From CAYLHS01 sp964383535 (GTDB taxonomy: Bacteria > Actinomycetota > Acidimicrobiia > Spongiisociales > UBA4744): a stretch of DNA of 6,857 nt. The stretch covers positions 1 to 6,857 of the forward strand of contig CAYLHS010000099.1 in NCBI GenBank assembly GCA_964383535.1, in the 5' to 3' direction. Below the pieces are notes generated by a model. The model made no database searches and was not told the origin of the DNA. It was given only the letters and a program-made list of their open reading frames with translations. The stretch's first letter is position 1, and each line of letters opens with the position of its first letter. A program made the position numbers and the translations under genes. Positions 1 through 6,214 of the stretch are shown piece by piece.

Positions 1-443
1 GAGAACCCCTCGTTCAGGTAGCGGTCGGCGAACGACGCTTCCATCCCGATCTCTCGCATCGCGTCGGTGACCTTGAGACGCATTTCGAGAACGGTGAGAT
101 CGACTCCCATCCGGTTCGACAGGGCAGTCCGCAGGAAGTTGACGAGTGTCACCCCTGGGATCTCCTCCGGGTACTGGAACGCGAGGAACATGCCCAGCAG
201 CGCGCGACGGTCGGGAGCCATTCCGATGACATTCTCACCCTTGAACAGAATCTCTCCGTCGGTCACCGAGTACGCATGGTTCCCCATGAGCACATTGGCG
301 AGCGTCGACTTCCCCGAGCCGTTGGGTCCCATGAGGGCATGTATCTCGCCCCGACTCACGACGAGATCGACGCCTTTCAGGATCTCCGTGCCGTCGGCAG
401 ACGCATGCAGGTTCTTGATCTCGAGGAGGGGTTGCTCGGACAT
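1..443 (-). CDS. sufC: SufC, Fe-S cluster assembly ATPase (partial; C-terminus beyond window)
   Basis: SufC is the cytoplasmic ABC-type ATPase of the SufBCD scaffold complex, which assembles iron-sulfur clusters. The visible 147 codons begin MSEQPLLEIKNLHA. The Walker A motif GPNGSGKST lies at residues 39-47. The Q-loop region reads FLAFQYPEEIPGV (residues 86-98), and this FQYPxEIPGV wording is characteristic of SufC rather than of transporter ATPases. SufC proteins are about 250 residues, so roughly 100 residues, including the signature motif, Walker B and the switch His, lie past the left edge. The start at 443 matches the usual N-terminus of the family. It has no Shine-Dalgarno sequence but has a TAGGCT hexamer 7 bases upstream, which suggests a leaderless mRNA. 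No sufB or sufD lies on its 5' side, where a lipoprotein gene ends 76 bases away. Any suf partners must therefore be to the left. Confidence 0.95.
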   Translation of the reverse strand, partial: MSEQPLLEIKNLHASADGTEILKGVDLVVSRGEIHALMGPNGSGKSTLANVLMGNHAYSVTDGEILFKGENVIGMAPDRRALLGMFLAFQYPEEIPGVTLVNFLRTALSNRMGVDLTVLEMRLKVTDAMREIGMEASFADRYLNEGF

Positions 444-450
444 GTCACGT

Positions 451-456
451 AGCCTA
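451..456 (-). promoter_or_regulatory. Candidate -10 hexamer of leaderless sufC
   Basis: On the minus strand the bases read TAGGCT, then 7 bases (ACGTGAC), then the sufC ATG. TANNNT is the core of the actinobacterial housekeeping -10. A 6-7 base gap places the transcription start at the A of the ATG. No convincing -35 is visible at the expected distance. Confidence 0.4.
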
Positions 457-463
457 CTTACCC

Positions 464-475
464 CTACGTTCGTAG
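464..475. promoter_or_regulatory. Inverted repeat CTACG-TT-CGTAG upstream of sufC, possible operator
   Basis: A perfect 5+5 bp inverted repeat with a 2-base centre lies 20-32 bases upstream of the sufC start. It falls in the -10/-35 spacer of the proposed promoter, where a bound repressor would block RNA polymerase. suf operons are commonly controlled by Fe-S or iron-sensing repressors. I do not recognise this sequence as a known SufR, IscR or Fur box, so the operator role is inference. Confidence 0.25.
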
Positions 476-519
476 TGGGAATGCGGGTTCCGTAGCCGGT
501 CGCCGATCAGCAGGCCGGT

Positions 520-1602
520 TCAGCCGGCAGTCGCCCCCTCGGTGAGTTGTGCGTCGACGGACGACTCGACCGACATCTGGACGTCTGCCGAGCCAGTTCC
601 ATCGGACGAAGAGACGCCCATGTGCATCGACATCGGGATCGAGTACGTCTGGCTGACCTTGCGGACGATCCCTGCCTCCTGGTCGAACCAGTAGGTACCC
701 GAACCGCTCGACTCGCCGATCGAAACCACGAAGTCGATCGTCGGGATCGGTGCTGTCGTGGACGTGTCTTGTCCCATTGACGCGAACCCCTCGATCAGCG
801 CCTGGAACATCTGGCCGAGATCGACGTCGGCCCCGGACGAGGTAGCGCTGAAGTCGATCACCGTCACGTCGTGTCCGTCGATCGTGTCCGTCCCCGTCAC
901 CGTATAGGTGACCGACATGGCAACGGTTTGGTCGGTATCGGGGATGTCTTGCGACTCCTCCTGAGTCCACGAGTCACCGACGGTGAGTGCATGGTCGGGG
1001 AACTCGGGGCCAAACGGCTGATCGAGCCCGCCGGAGGTCAGACCACCGAACAGGGCGAATGGATCGCCGAAGAACTGGGCGTCCGAAGGTACGGTCGTCC
1101 CGTCGACAGACACCGGTCGGCCGTACTTGTCGAGCACGATCGTCGTGTCCGGCACCTCGACGAGGTCGGGGACCGTTCCCGACTGGACATCGGAGTCGGT
1201 GACCGGCTCGCCGTCGACCGTGCCCTCGACGCTCACGTCGTCGAAGGTTCCCGAGATGTGCATCGTCGTGGTGCCCGCCTCAGGCCCGTCCGAGATGTCG
1301 TAGTGGACCGTCCCGTCGACGCTGGTGTCGACATCGACACTGCCCGGTGCATCCGCCCCATCGAACATGCCCGGATCGCCCTCGACGTTCGTGGTCATCG
1401 TGAGATGTTGACCGAGCGAGATGTCGTAGGTGTAGGAGTCGCCTGCGGTGTACGAGTAGGCGAGGACGGCCGCCGGCACCGCCGGTTGGGTGGTGGTGGT
1501 CGTCGTCGCCGGTTCGGCCGCTGCTGTGGTTGTGGTTGCCGCTCCGCTGGAGCACCCGGCAAGGGCGAGCGCGAAGGCGGCGATGAGGATTCGTGTGCGC
1601 AT
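520..1602 (-). CDS. Secreted lipoprotein, beta-rich, unknown function
   Basis: This 360-residue protein has a lipoprotein signal peptide. Positively charged residues (MRTR) are followed by a short hydrophobic stretch and a lipobox, LAGC at residues 14-17, so Cys17 should be lipidated and the protein anchored outside the membrane. A Thr/Ala-rich low-complexity linker follows (about residues 18-45). The mature domain is acidic (many Asp, few Lys/Arg) and full of alternating hydrophobic/Thr/Ser/Asp strands. Landmarks are YTAGDSYTYDI, an LDKYGRPVSVDG turn, FPDHALTVGDSWT and GTYWFDQEAGIVRKV. This layout resembles uncharacterised actinobacterial lipoproteins of the DUF6263 kind, but I cannot confirm membership. 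The start is supported by AAGGGA about 6 bases upstream. The gene lies 63 bases downstream of the LLM oxidoreductase gene on the same strand but has its own candidate promoter. No catalytic motif is visible; a surface binding or structural role is a guess. Confidence 0.85.
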   Translation of the reverse strand: MRTRILIAAFALALAGCSSGAATTTTAAAEPATTTTTTQPAVPAAVLAYSYTAGDSYTYDISLGQHLTMTTNVEGDPGMFDGADAPGSVDVDTSVDGTVHYDISDGPEAGTTTMHISGTFDDVSVEGTVDGEPVTDSDVQSGTVPDLVEVPDTTIVLDKYGRPVSVDGTTVPSDAQFFGDPFALFGGLTSGGLDQPFGPEFPDHALTVGDSWTQEESQDIPDTDQTVAMSVTYTVTGTDTIDGHDVTVIDFSATSSGADVDLGQMFQALIEGFASMGQDTSTTAPIPTIDFVVSIGESSGSGTYWFDQEAGIVRKVSQTYSIPMSMHMGVSSSDGTGSADVQMSVESSVDAQLTEGATAG

Positions 1603-1623
1603 TTATGTCCCTTCCACTCCTGA

Positions 1624-1629
1624 AGAGTA
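1624..1629 (-). promoter_or_regulatory. Candidate -10 hexamer for the lipoprotein gene
   Basis: The minus strand reads TACTCT (TANNNT) 21 bases before the lipoprotein ATG. This would give a short leader of about 14 bases that still contains the AAGGGA ribosome-binding site. No good -35 is visible, so this is a weak call. Confidence 0.25.
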
Positions 1630-1665
1630 TCGGAGAAATGCAGCTAGGGGTTGAGGGCCGATCTG

Positions 1666-2589
1666 CTAGCCCGCAAGGGCCTCCATGGTCTCGTCCAGAG
1701 GGGAGAGATCCGCGAGATCGAGGTGCTGAAGGTAGTACTTCGACACTCCGACCGACTCGAGTGCCGCGATCGTGTCCCTCACACGACTCGGCGGACCGAC
1801 GGGGATCCCATGATCTGCCCAGCGTTGCTCGAACTCGTCCGCGTCTCGATGTCGGGCACTCGCCGCTTGTTCGAGTCGGTCTCGGTAGCTTCGCTGGTCG
1901 CGACCGGTCAGCACCGGTCCCATGACGCTCACGACGATCGAGTCCGGGTCTCTGCCGGCGTCCTGCGCTGCCGACCGGAGCCGCTGGACCTTCGGGGCGA
2001 TGTCGTCCGGCCGTCCGACGAAGTGGTTGTACTCGTCGGCATGCGCGCCGGCGAGCGCCGGCGTCCTGCGTGGCCCGGAACCGCCGACGATCAGCCTGAG
2101 ATCGGCCGGTCGTGGGTGAACCTCGGCGTCGAGGGAGTAGTAGTCGCCGGTCATCGGACCCTCAGCTCGGCCTGTGGCGTGCTCCACGTAGCGCAGGGCT
2201 TCTTCGAGACGATCGAACCGCTCCTTCCACGGCGGGAACGGCAACCCGAACACCCGGTGCTCGAGCTCCATCCACCCGGTGCCGATCCCGAGATCGAACC
2301 GGCCGCCGGACATTTGGTCGATGGTCGCGGCGTTCTTGGCGATGATCGCCGGATGGCGGAACGTGATGGGCGATACGAGCACTGCCAGGCGGATGCTCCT
2401 CGTTTCCCTCGCGAGACCTCCGATCGTGGCGAAGGCGTCGGTCGCATCCGGACGGGGCTCACGGTCGAGGTAGTAGTGGTCCGAACGGGCAAATGAGACG
2501 AGTCCAACGTGTTCGGCCCATTGTGCAGCGGCGAGGATTTGATCGTATGTGCCACCCATCTGGGGTTCTGTCATCAGCGCGAAGTCCAT
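1666..2589 (-). CDS. LLM-class (luciferase-like) F420-dependent oxidoreductase
   Basis: This 307-residue protein belongs to the luciferase-like monooxygenase/F420-dependent oxidoreductase superfamily, cytoplasmic TIM-barrel enzymes that use coenzyme F420 or FMN to oxidise or reduce small molecules. Visible family signatures are MDFALMTEPQMGG at the N-terminus, SDH at 36-38, SPITFRHPAIIAKNAATID (73-91), the hallmark SGGRFDLGIGTGWMELEH (94-111) with the WKERFDRLEEAL helix after it, and a GGSGPRRTPALAGAHADEYN cofactor/phosphate-site loop (169-188). The length is normal. The reading frame is open upstream to 2709, but the family N-terminus begins at MDFALM, so I start at 2589. There is no Shine-Dalgarno sequence there; TACGAT lies 7 bases upstream, which suggests a leaderless mRNA. 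The gene is divergent from the zinc-ribbon/mutase pair. Substrate is unknown, and F420 over FMN is inferred from family wording and likely host. Confidence 0.92.
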   Translation of the reverse strand: MDFALMTEPQMGGTYDQILAAAQWAEHVGLVSFARSDHYYLDREPRPDATDAFATIGGLARETRSIRLAVLVSPITFRHPAIIAKNAATIDQMSGGRFDLGIGTGWMELEHRVFGLPFPPWKERFDRLEEALRYVEHATGRAEGPMTGDYYSLDAEVHPRPADLRLIVGGSGPRRTPALAGAHADEYNHFVGRPDDIAPKVQRLRSAAQDAGRDPDSIVVSVMGPVLTGRDQRSYRDRLEQAASARHRDADEFEQRWADHGIPVGPPSRVRDTIAALESVGVSKYYLQHLDLADLSPLDETMEALAG

Positions 2590-2596
2590 GGATGCG

Positions 2597-2602
2597 ATCG
2601 TA
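2597..2602 (-). promoter_or_regulatory. Candidate -10 hexamer of leaderless LLM oxidoreductase gene
   Basis: The minus strand reads TACGAT, 7 bases, then ATG. It supports the start at 2589 and a leaderless transcript. The -35 region would overlap that of the divergent promoter at 2633-2638. Confidence 0.4.
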
Positions 2603-2632
2603 GCCAGCGTCGGTTGTGAGAGATGCCGGCGG

Positions 2633-2638
2633 TAGCAT
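2633..2638 (+). promoter_or_regulatory. Candidate -10 hexamer for the zinc-ribbon/mutase operon
   Basis: TAGCAT fits TANNNT, and 6 bases later comes an ATG at 2645, which opens a six-codon frame. Transcription would start at or near 2645, leaving a leader of about 17 bases in front of the zinc-ribbon gene. No TTGACA-like -35 is seen at a standard spacing; TTGTGA at 2614-2619 is only 13 bases away. Confidence 0.35.
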
Positions 2639-2644
2639 GACACC

Positions 2645-2665
2645 ATGAGGAGCGTGCCTCGATGA
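2645..2665 (+). other. Six-codon mini-ORF overlapping the zinc-ribbon start (ATGA)
   Basis: ATG at 2645 reads MRSVPR and stops at TGA 2663-2665, overlapping the zinc-ribbon ATG (2662) as ATGA. The Shine-Dalgarno sequence GAGGAG of the zinc-ribbon gene lies inside it. If the mRNA starts at 2645 this would be a leaderless upstream frame coupling translation into the operon. Chance is a strong alternative for so short a frame. Confidence 0.2.
2647..2652 (+). promoter_or_regulatory. Ribosome-binding site GAGGAG of zinc-ribbon gene
   Basis: GAGGAG lies 9 bases before ATG 2662 and fixes that start. Confidence 0.7.
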
Positions 2666-2912
2666 CGCAGGTTCGGTGTGGACGCTGTCAAACGCAGTTC
2701 ACCGTTCAAGGACCGGGCCGGTACCCCTGCCCTCGGTGCGGGGTGGTCAACGAGGTACGGGGGACGGTTGATGTGCCCAGGATGGCGGAAACGCCTGAGG
2801 CGGCGTCACCTCGGAGAACGTGCTCTGGGTGCGGGTTCTCGTTCATTGTCGGCGACGTCGAGGTTGCCGTGTGTCCCAACTGCGGCACAGACGTACCGTC
2901 CGGAGGTGGCTC

Positions 2913-2916
<4 letters not shown>
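2662..2916 (+). CDS. Small double zinc-ribbon protein, unknown function
   Basis: This 84-residue protein carries two CxxC-x13-CxxC zinc ribbons with identical spacing: Cys6/Cys9/Cys23/Cys26 and Cys54/Cys57/Cys71/Cys74. The first (RCGRCQTQFTV then YPCPRCG) resembles MJ0042-type zinc ribbons, and the second (TCSGCGFSFIV then AVCPNCGTD) looks like a copy. The ribbons are joined by a linker of about 27 residues rich in Ala, Pro, Glu and Arg. There is no signal peptide or membrane segment, so it should be cytoplasmic. The GAGGAG 9 bases upstream supports the start. Its TGA overlaps the GTG start of the acyl-CoA mutase (GTGA), so the two are almost certainly co-transcribed and translationally coupled. 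Possible roles are nucleic-acid binding or protein-protein contact with the mutase; neither is shown by the sequence. Confidence 0.88.
2902..2907 (+). promoter_or_regulatory. Ribosome-binding site GGAGGT of mutase gene
   Basis: GGAGGT lies within the last codons of the zinc-ribbon gene, 5 bases before GTG 2913. It decides that GTG, not the in-frame ATG at 2820, is the mutase start. Confidence 0.7.
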
Positions 2917-4550
<1,634 letters not shown>

Positions 4551-4551
4551 T

Positions 4552-4585
4552 CTGCGGCACTCCGTCGTGCGAGCACTCCTCGCAG
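4552..4585 (+). terminator. Weak hairpin just after the mutase stop
   Basis: CTGCG (4552-4556) pairs with CGCAG (4581-4585), and inside it GCAC (4557-4560) pairs with GTGC (4567-4570). There is no T-run, so it is not a standard intrinsic terminator. It could end or slow transcription, or protect the mutase mRNA 3' end. Confidence 0.2.
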
Positions 4586-4619
4586 GGTGGTTCGCGGTTG
4601 CACCATCGACTGTTCCAGC

Positions 4620-4642
4620 GTGGCGATTGTCCGTGTCGCCAC
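4620..4642 (+). other. Perfect 7-bp hairpin in the mutase/NTF2-like gap
   Basis: GTGGCGA (4620-4626) and TCGCCAC (4636-4642) form a perfect stem with a 9-base loop. It lies in the 152-base gap between the mutase and the next gene, with no following T-run. It may be an mRNA-stabilising or terminator-like structure; no RNA family is recognised. Confidence 0.3.
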
Positions 4643-4675
4643 CACCCGCGAGCGTTCTGCTGGTCGGCGAGCCTG

Positions 4676-4681
4676 TACGCT
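4676..4681 (+). promoter_or_regulatory. Candidate -10 hexamer for the NTF2-like gene pair
   Basis: TACGCT (TANNNT) lies 21 bases before ATG 4703, leaving a short leader that holds the GAGGAGG ribosome-binding site. The -35 is unconvincing. If real, the pair is transcribed apart from the mutase operon. Confidence 0.25.
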
Positions 4682-4690
4682 GGTTCTCGA

Positions 4691-4697
4691 GAGGAGG
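4691..4697 (+). promoter_or_regulatory. Ribosome-binding site GAGGAGG of NTF2-like gene
   Basis: This near-perfect Shine-Dalgarno sequence lies 5 bases before ATG 4703. It selects this start over the upstream in-frame ATG at 4598, whose added residues are Arg/His/Cys-rich and not protein-like. Confidence 0.75.
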
Positions 4698-4702
4698 TTC
4701 GG

Positions 4703-5164
4703 ATGGCACGCGTTGATGATTCCGAGTCTGTACACGAGCCGGAGGCAGAGGACTTCCGAGACGCGCTGGTCGATGCGCTCAACGCGCGGGACCTCGACGG
4801 TGTCGCAGAGCTCGTGAGTGAGAGCGTGACGTCGGATGTGTTCGAAGGCGTCGGTGTCGAGGCGGCTCTCGAGGGTCTCAGCGATCTGTGGATGCGCTAC
4901 CCGAGCCTTGTCGCGTCGCGTGGCGACTGTGAGAACACCTGCGTGATTGCGTTGTGGCTGCCCGACGATGAGGGGGTGTTCCGCTCGATGGGGTTCCTCG
5001 AGCTGACCATCGAGGACGATCAGATCGAGCACGTGAGCTATATCGACGATGACGACGCCGATTTCCACGCGGAACCACCAGACGAAGAACAGCTCGACGA
5101 GTGGCTTGACTGGGCCGAATGGGACCGTGGCGAGGAGGCCGTCGCCGAGGGACCATTCGGCTGA
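4703..5164 (+). CDS. Acidic NTF2/SnoaL-like protein
   Basis: This 153-residue cytoplasmic protein has the look of the NTF2-like (SnoaL-type) alpha+beta cone fold. An N-terminal helix FRDALVDALNARDLDGVAELVSESV (18-42) is typical of these folds, followed by a glycine/leucine stretch (about 49-62) and strands CVIALWLP (80-87), VFRSMGFLELTIED (92-105) and QIEHVSYIDD (107-116). The tail after residue 116 is strongly acidic and holds three Trp residues (134, 137, 140). No catalytic Asp/His pair can be assigned, so enzyme versus binding function is open. The fold call is by pattern only and no homologue is recognised. Its stop overlaps the start of the next gene (TGATG), which implies translational coupling. 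It lies 152 bases after the mutase and may or may not share its transcript. Confidence 0.75.
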   Translation: MARVDDSESVHEPEAEDFRDALVDALNARDLDGVAELVSESVTSDVFEGVGVEAALEGLSDLWMRYPSLVASRGDCENTCVIALWLPDDEGVFRSMGFLELTIEDDQIEHVSYIDDDDADFHAEPPDEEQLDEWLDWAEWDRGEEAVAEGPFG

Positions 5165-5382
5165 TGGGCCGGCTCAGGCGCTTCGAACAGGTCCGCTATG
5201 TCGGGACGCGCGACACGATGCGCTACTACGACTGCGACGACGACGAGCAATTCGAAGCGTTGGTGTCTCGTGTCGAGGCCGACAACCTCCTCGACTTGAA
5301 GCTGCTGTCGTCGTTTGCGCCCGACGAGCCGTCTGAAGCCCGCAACCGGGGATTCAGGGCCATCCAGACCGCGCGCGAATAG
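5164..5382 (+). CDS. Small conserved-looking hypothetical protein (72 aa)
   Basis: The protein begins MGRLRRFEQVRYVGTRDTM and ends RGFRAIQTARE. It has a basic, aromatic N-terminus, an acidic centre (YYDCDDDEQFEALV) and an amphipathic, Leu-rich stretch (VEADNLLDLKLLSSFAPDE). No signal peptide, transmembrane segment or known motif is seen; the single Cys is at residue 24. ATG 5164 overlaps the TGA of the NTF2-like gene (TGATG) and there is no well-placed Shine-Dalgarno sequence, so translation probably depends on re-initiation from the upstream gene. Longer in-frame starts at 5119 would lie inside the NTF2-like gene and add Arg/Gly-rich shadow sequence. I do not recognise the family. Tight coupling suggests it works with the NTF2-like protein. 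Confidence 0.7.
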   Translation: MGRLRRFEQVRYVGTRDTMRYYDCDDDEQFEALVSRVEADNLLDLKLLSSFAPDEPSEARNRGFRAIQTARE

Positions 5383-5415
5383 CCAGGAAACCGACCGCCC
5401 GACAGCTCCCGGCGA

Positions 5416-5433
5416 CGCACAGCGTGCGGTTTT
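5416..5433 (+). terminator. Candidate intrinsic terminator after the 72-aa gene
   Basis: CGCAC (5416-5420) and GTGCG (5424-5428) form a GC-rich stem with a 3-base loop, followed directly by GTTTT. It lies 34 bases after the stop, between convergent genes, where a terminator is expected. The stem is short; an outer pairing of AAACCG (5388-5393) with CGGTTT (5427-5432) is an alternative fold. Confidence 0.4.
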
Positions 5434-5474
5434 GTGACTCATCGCATACTCGTTGCTGGTTGTGGCCGCTGCGT

Positions 5475-5498
5475 GCTGTCAGCTGTTGGCTGTCGGCT
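5475..5498 (-). repeat. Heptanucleotide tandem repeat AGCYRAC, about 3.4 copies
   Basis: On the minus strand the units are AGCCGAC, AGCCAAC and AGCTGAC, then AGC. Only the central YR dinucleotide varies. The tract encodes the last residues of the alpha/beta hydrolase (QPTANS) and contains its stop codon. It looks like a small expanded repeat at the gene's 3' end. Confidence 0.5.
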
Positions 5499-6117
5499 GA
5501 GCGTCGAACGCCTGTACCAGCAACTCCGTCACGCGATCGTGACGGAAGACGAAGAAGTGATCGCTGCCTGCCAGCACCTCCACGGTTGCCCCGATCTGCG
5601 CACCGTACGCCCGTGTTGCAGAAACGGTCGCGAACTGGTCCCGATCGCCGATGATGAGTGTCCTGTGTCCGGGAGCGAGGGAGCGAGGAGGCGAGTACAT
5701 GTCCAATGGCAGCGCGATCCCCGCGTAGCCTGACGCGTTTCCGGTGCGAGCCTGCCAGCGCAGCGATGTGAGCGCACCGAATGACCAACCGGCGAGTGAG
5801 AGTGCCAGATCGGGATGTGTTCTTCGCGCGGCTGTGACCGCAGCGTCCACGTCTCCGATCTCATCGGTGCCACCACCCCAGGTGCCGGTCGACGCGCCGA
5901 CACCGCGGAAGTTGAACCGCAACACCGAGAACCCTGCGTTGACGAGCCCGAGGGCTACCCGATGCATCAGTGGTGCATGCATCGTTCCCCCGTACTGAGG
6001 GTGCGGATGACAGAAGACCACGACTGCTCGTGCCTCGGTGGGCTCGTCCCAGCGGGCCTCGAGGACGGCTCCGTCGGATGTGATGAGCTTCGCGTTCGAC
6101 GAGGGCAGCCTGACCAT
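5479..6117 (-). CDS. Alpha/beta hydrolase (short COG2945-type)
   Basis: This 212-residue cytoplasmic serine hydrolase probably acts on an ester or related bond; the substrate is unknown. Family features in order are FCHPHPQYGGTMHAPLM (35-51), which carries the HPHPxxGGTM motif of this group, LRFNFRGVGASTGTW (66-80), the nucleophile elbow GWSFG (110-114, Ser112), an acid-loop GDRDQF (157-162, Asp158 or Asp160) and the catalytic histidine in GSDHFF (His187). The length is normal for these lid-less hydrolases. The start at 6117 fits the family N-terminus. No Shine-Dalgarno sequence is visible, but TACTGT lies 7 bases upstream, which suggests a leaderless mRNA. It is divergent from the dihydrolipoamide dehydrogenase gene and convergent with the NTF2-like pair, so it is probably monocistronic. 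Its last residues come from a heptamer repeat. Confidence 0.9.
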   Translation of the reverse strand: MVRLPSSNAKLITSDGAVLEARWDEPTEARAVVVFCHPHPQYGGTMHAPLMHRVALGLVNAGFSVLRFNFRGVGASTGTWGGGTDEIGDVDAAVTAARRTHPDLALSLAGWSFGALTSLRWQARTGNASGYAGIALPLDMYSPPRSLAPGHRTLIIGDRDQFATVSATRAYGAQIGATVEVLAGSDHFFVFRHDRVTELLVQAFDAQPTANS

Positions 6118-6124
6118 CGACAGG

Positions 6125-6130
6125 ACAGTA
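6125..6130 (-). promoter_or_regulatory. Candidate -10 hexamer of leaderless hydrolase gene
   Basis: The minus strand reads TACTGT, 7 bases (CCTGTCG), then ATG, the same spacing as at sufC and the LLM gene. No -35 is seen at 17 bases. Confidence 0.35.
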
Positions 6131-6183
6131 GTGGCAGGTCGGGAATCGCGATCCGCCGAGGTCCGTCAAGGATCGCGGGCCAC

Positions 6184-6189
6184 TATCCT
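6184..6189 (+). promoter_or_regulatory. Candidate -10 hexamer TATCCT for lpd
   Basis: TATCCT lies 25 bases before the TTG start, leaving a leader of about 19 bases that contains GGAGGAG. No good -35 is seen. Confidence 0.35.
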
Positions 6190-6203
6190 CGGGACCCCCA
6201 CAC

Positions 6204-6210
6204 GGAGGAG
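6204..6210 (+). promoter_or_regulatory. Ribosome-binding site GGAGGAG of lpd
   Basis: This strong Shine-Dalgarno sequence lies 4 bases before TTG 6215 and supports the non-ATG start. Confidence 0.7.
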
Positions 6211-6214
6211 CTCT

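Noticed and set aside
514..528. GCCGG-TTCAG-CCGGC hairpin at the lipoprotein stop
   Set aside because: The stem is only 5 bp, overlaps the stop codon and lacks a T-run; it is too weak to call a terminator.
1484..1544. Low-complexity GTGGTGGTGGTCGTCGTCG-type tract
   Set aside because: It is simply the DNA of the Thr/Ala-rich linker of the lipoprotein, not an independent repeat element.
871..1623. Plus-strand open frame (250 codons) opposite the lipoprotein
   Set aside because: It is Arg/Gly/Asp-rich shadow sequence; the minus-strand gene has a signal peptide, lipobox and ribosome-binding site.
1651..2496. Long plus-strand open frame (281 codons) opposite the LLM gene
   Set aside because: It is antisense to a gene with clear family motifs, is rich in Arg/Val/Glu without any recognisable motif, and is a normal by-product of GC-rich coding DNA.
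2590..2709. Longer N-terminus for the LLM gene starting at 2709 or 2646
   Set aside because: It would overlap the zinc-ribbon gene or its control region, adds residues absent from the family, and the usual N-terminus starts at MDFALM.
2820..2912. Mutase start at ATG 2820
   Set aside because: The added 31 residues are Arg-rich and out of frame within the zinc-ribbon gene; GTG 2913 has its own GGAGGT.
5434..5733. Plus-strand frame starting MTHRILVAGCGRC
   Set aside because: The opening resembles a nucleotide-binding loop only by chance; most of it is antisense to the hydrolase and it has no ribosome-binding site.
6164..6169. TTGACG on the minus strand as a -35 for the hydrolase
   Set aside because: It is 33 bases from the proposed -10 and no TANNNT lies at 16-18 bases from it.
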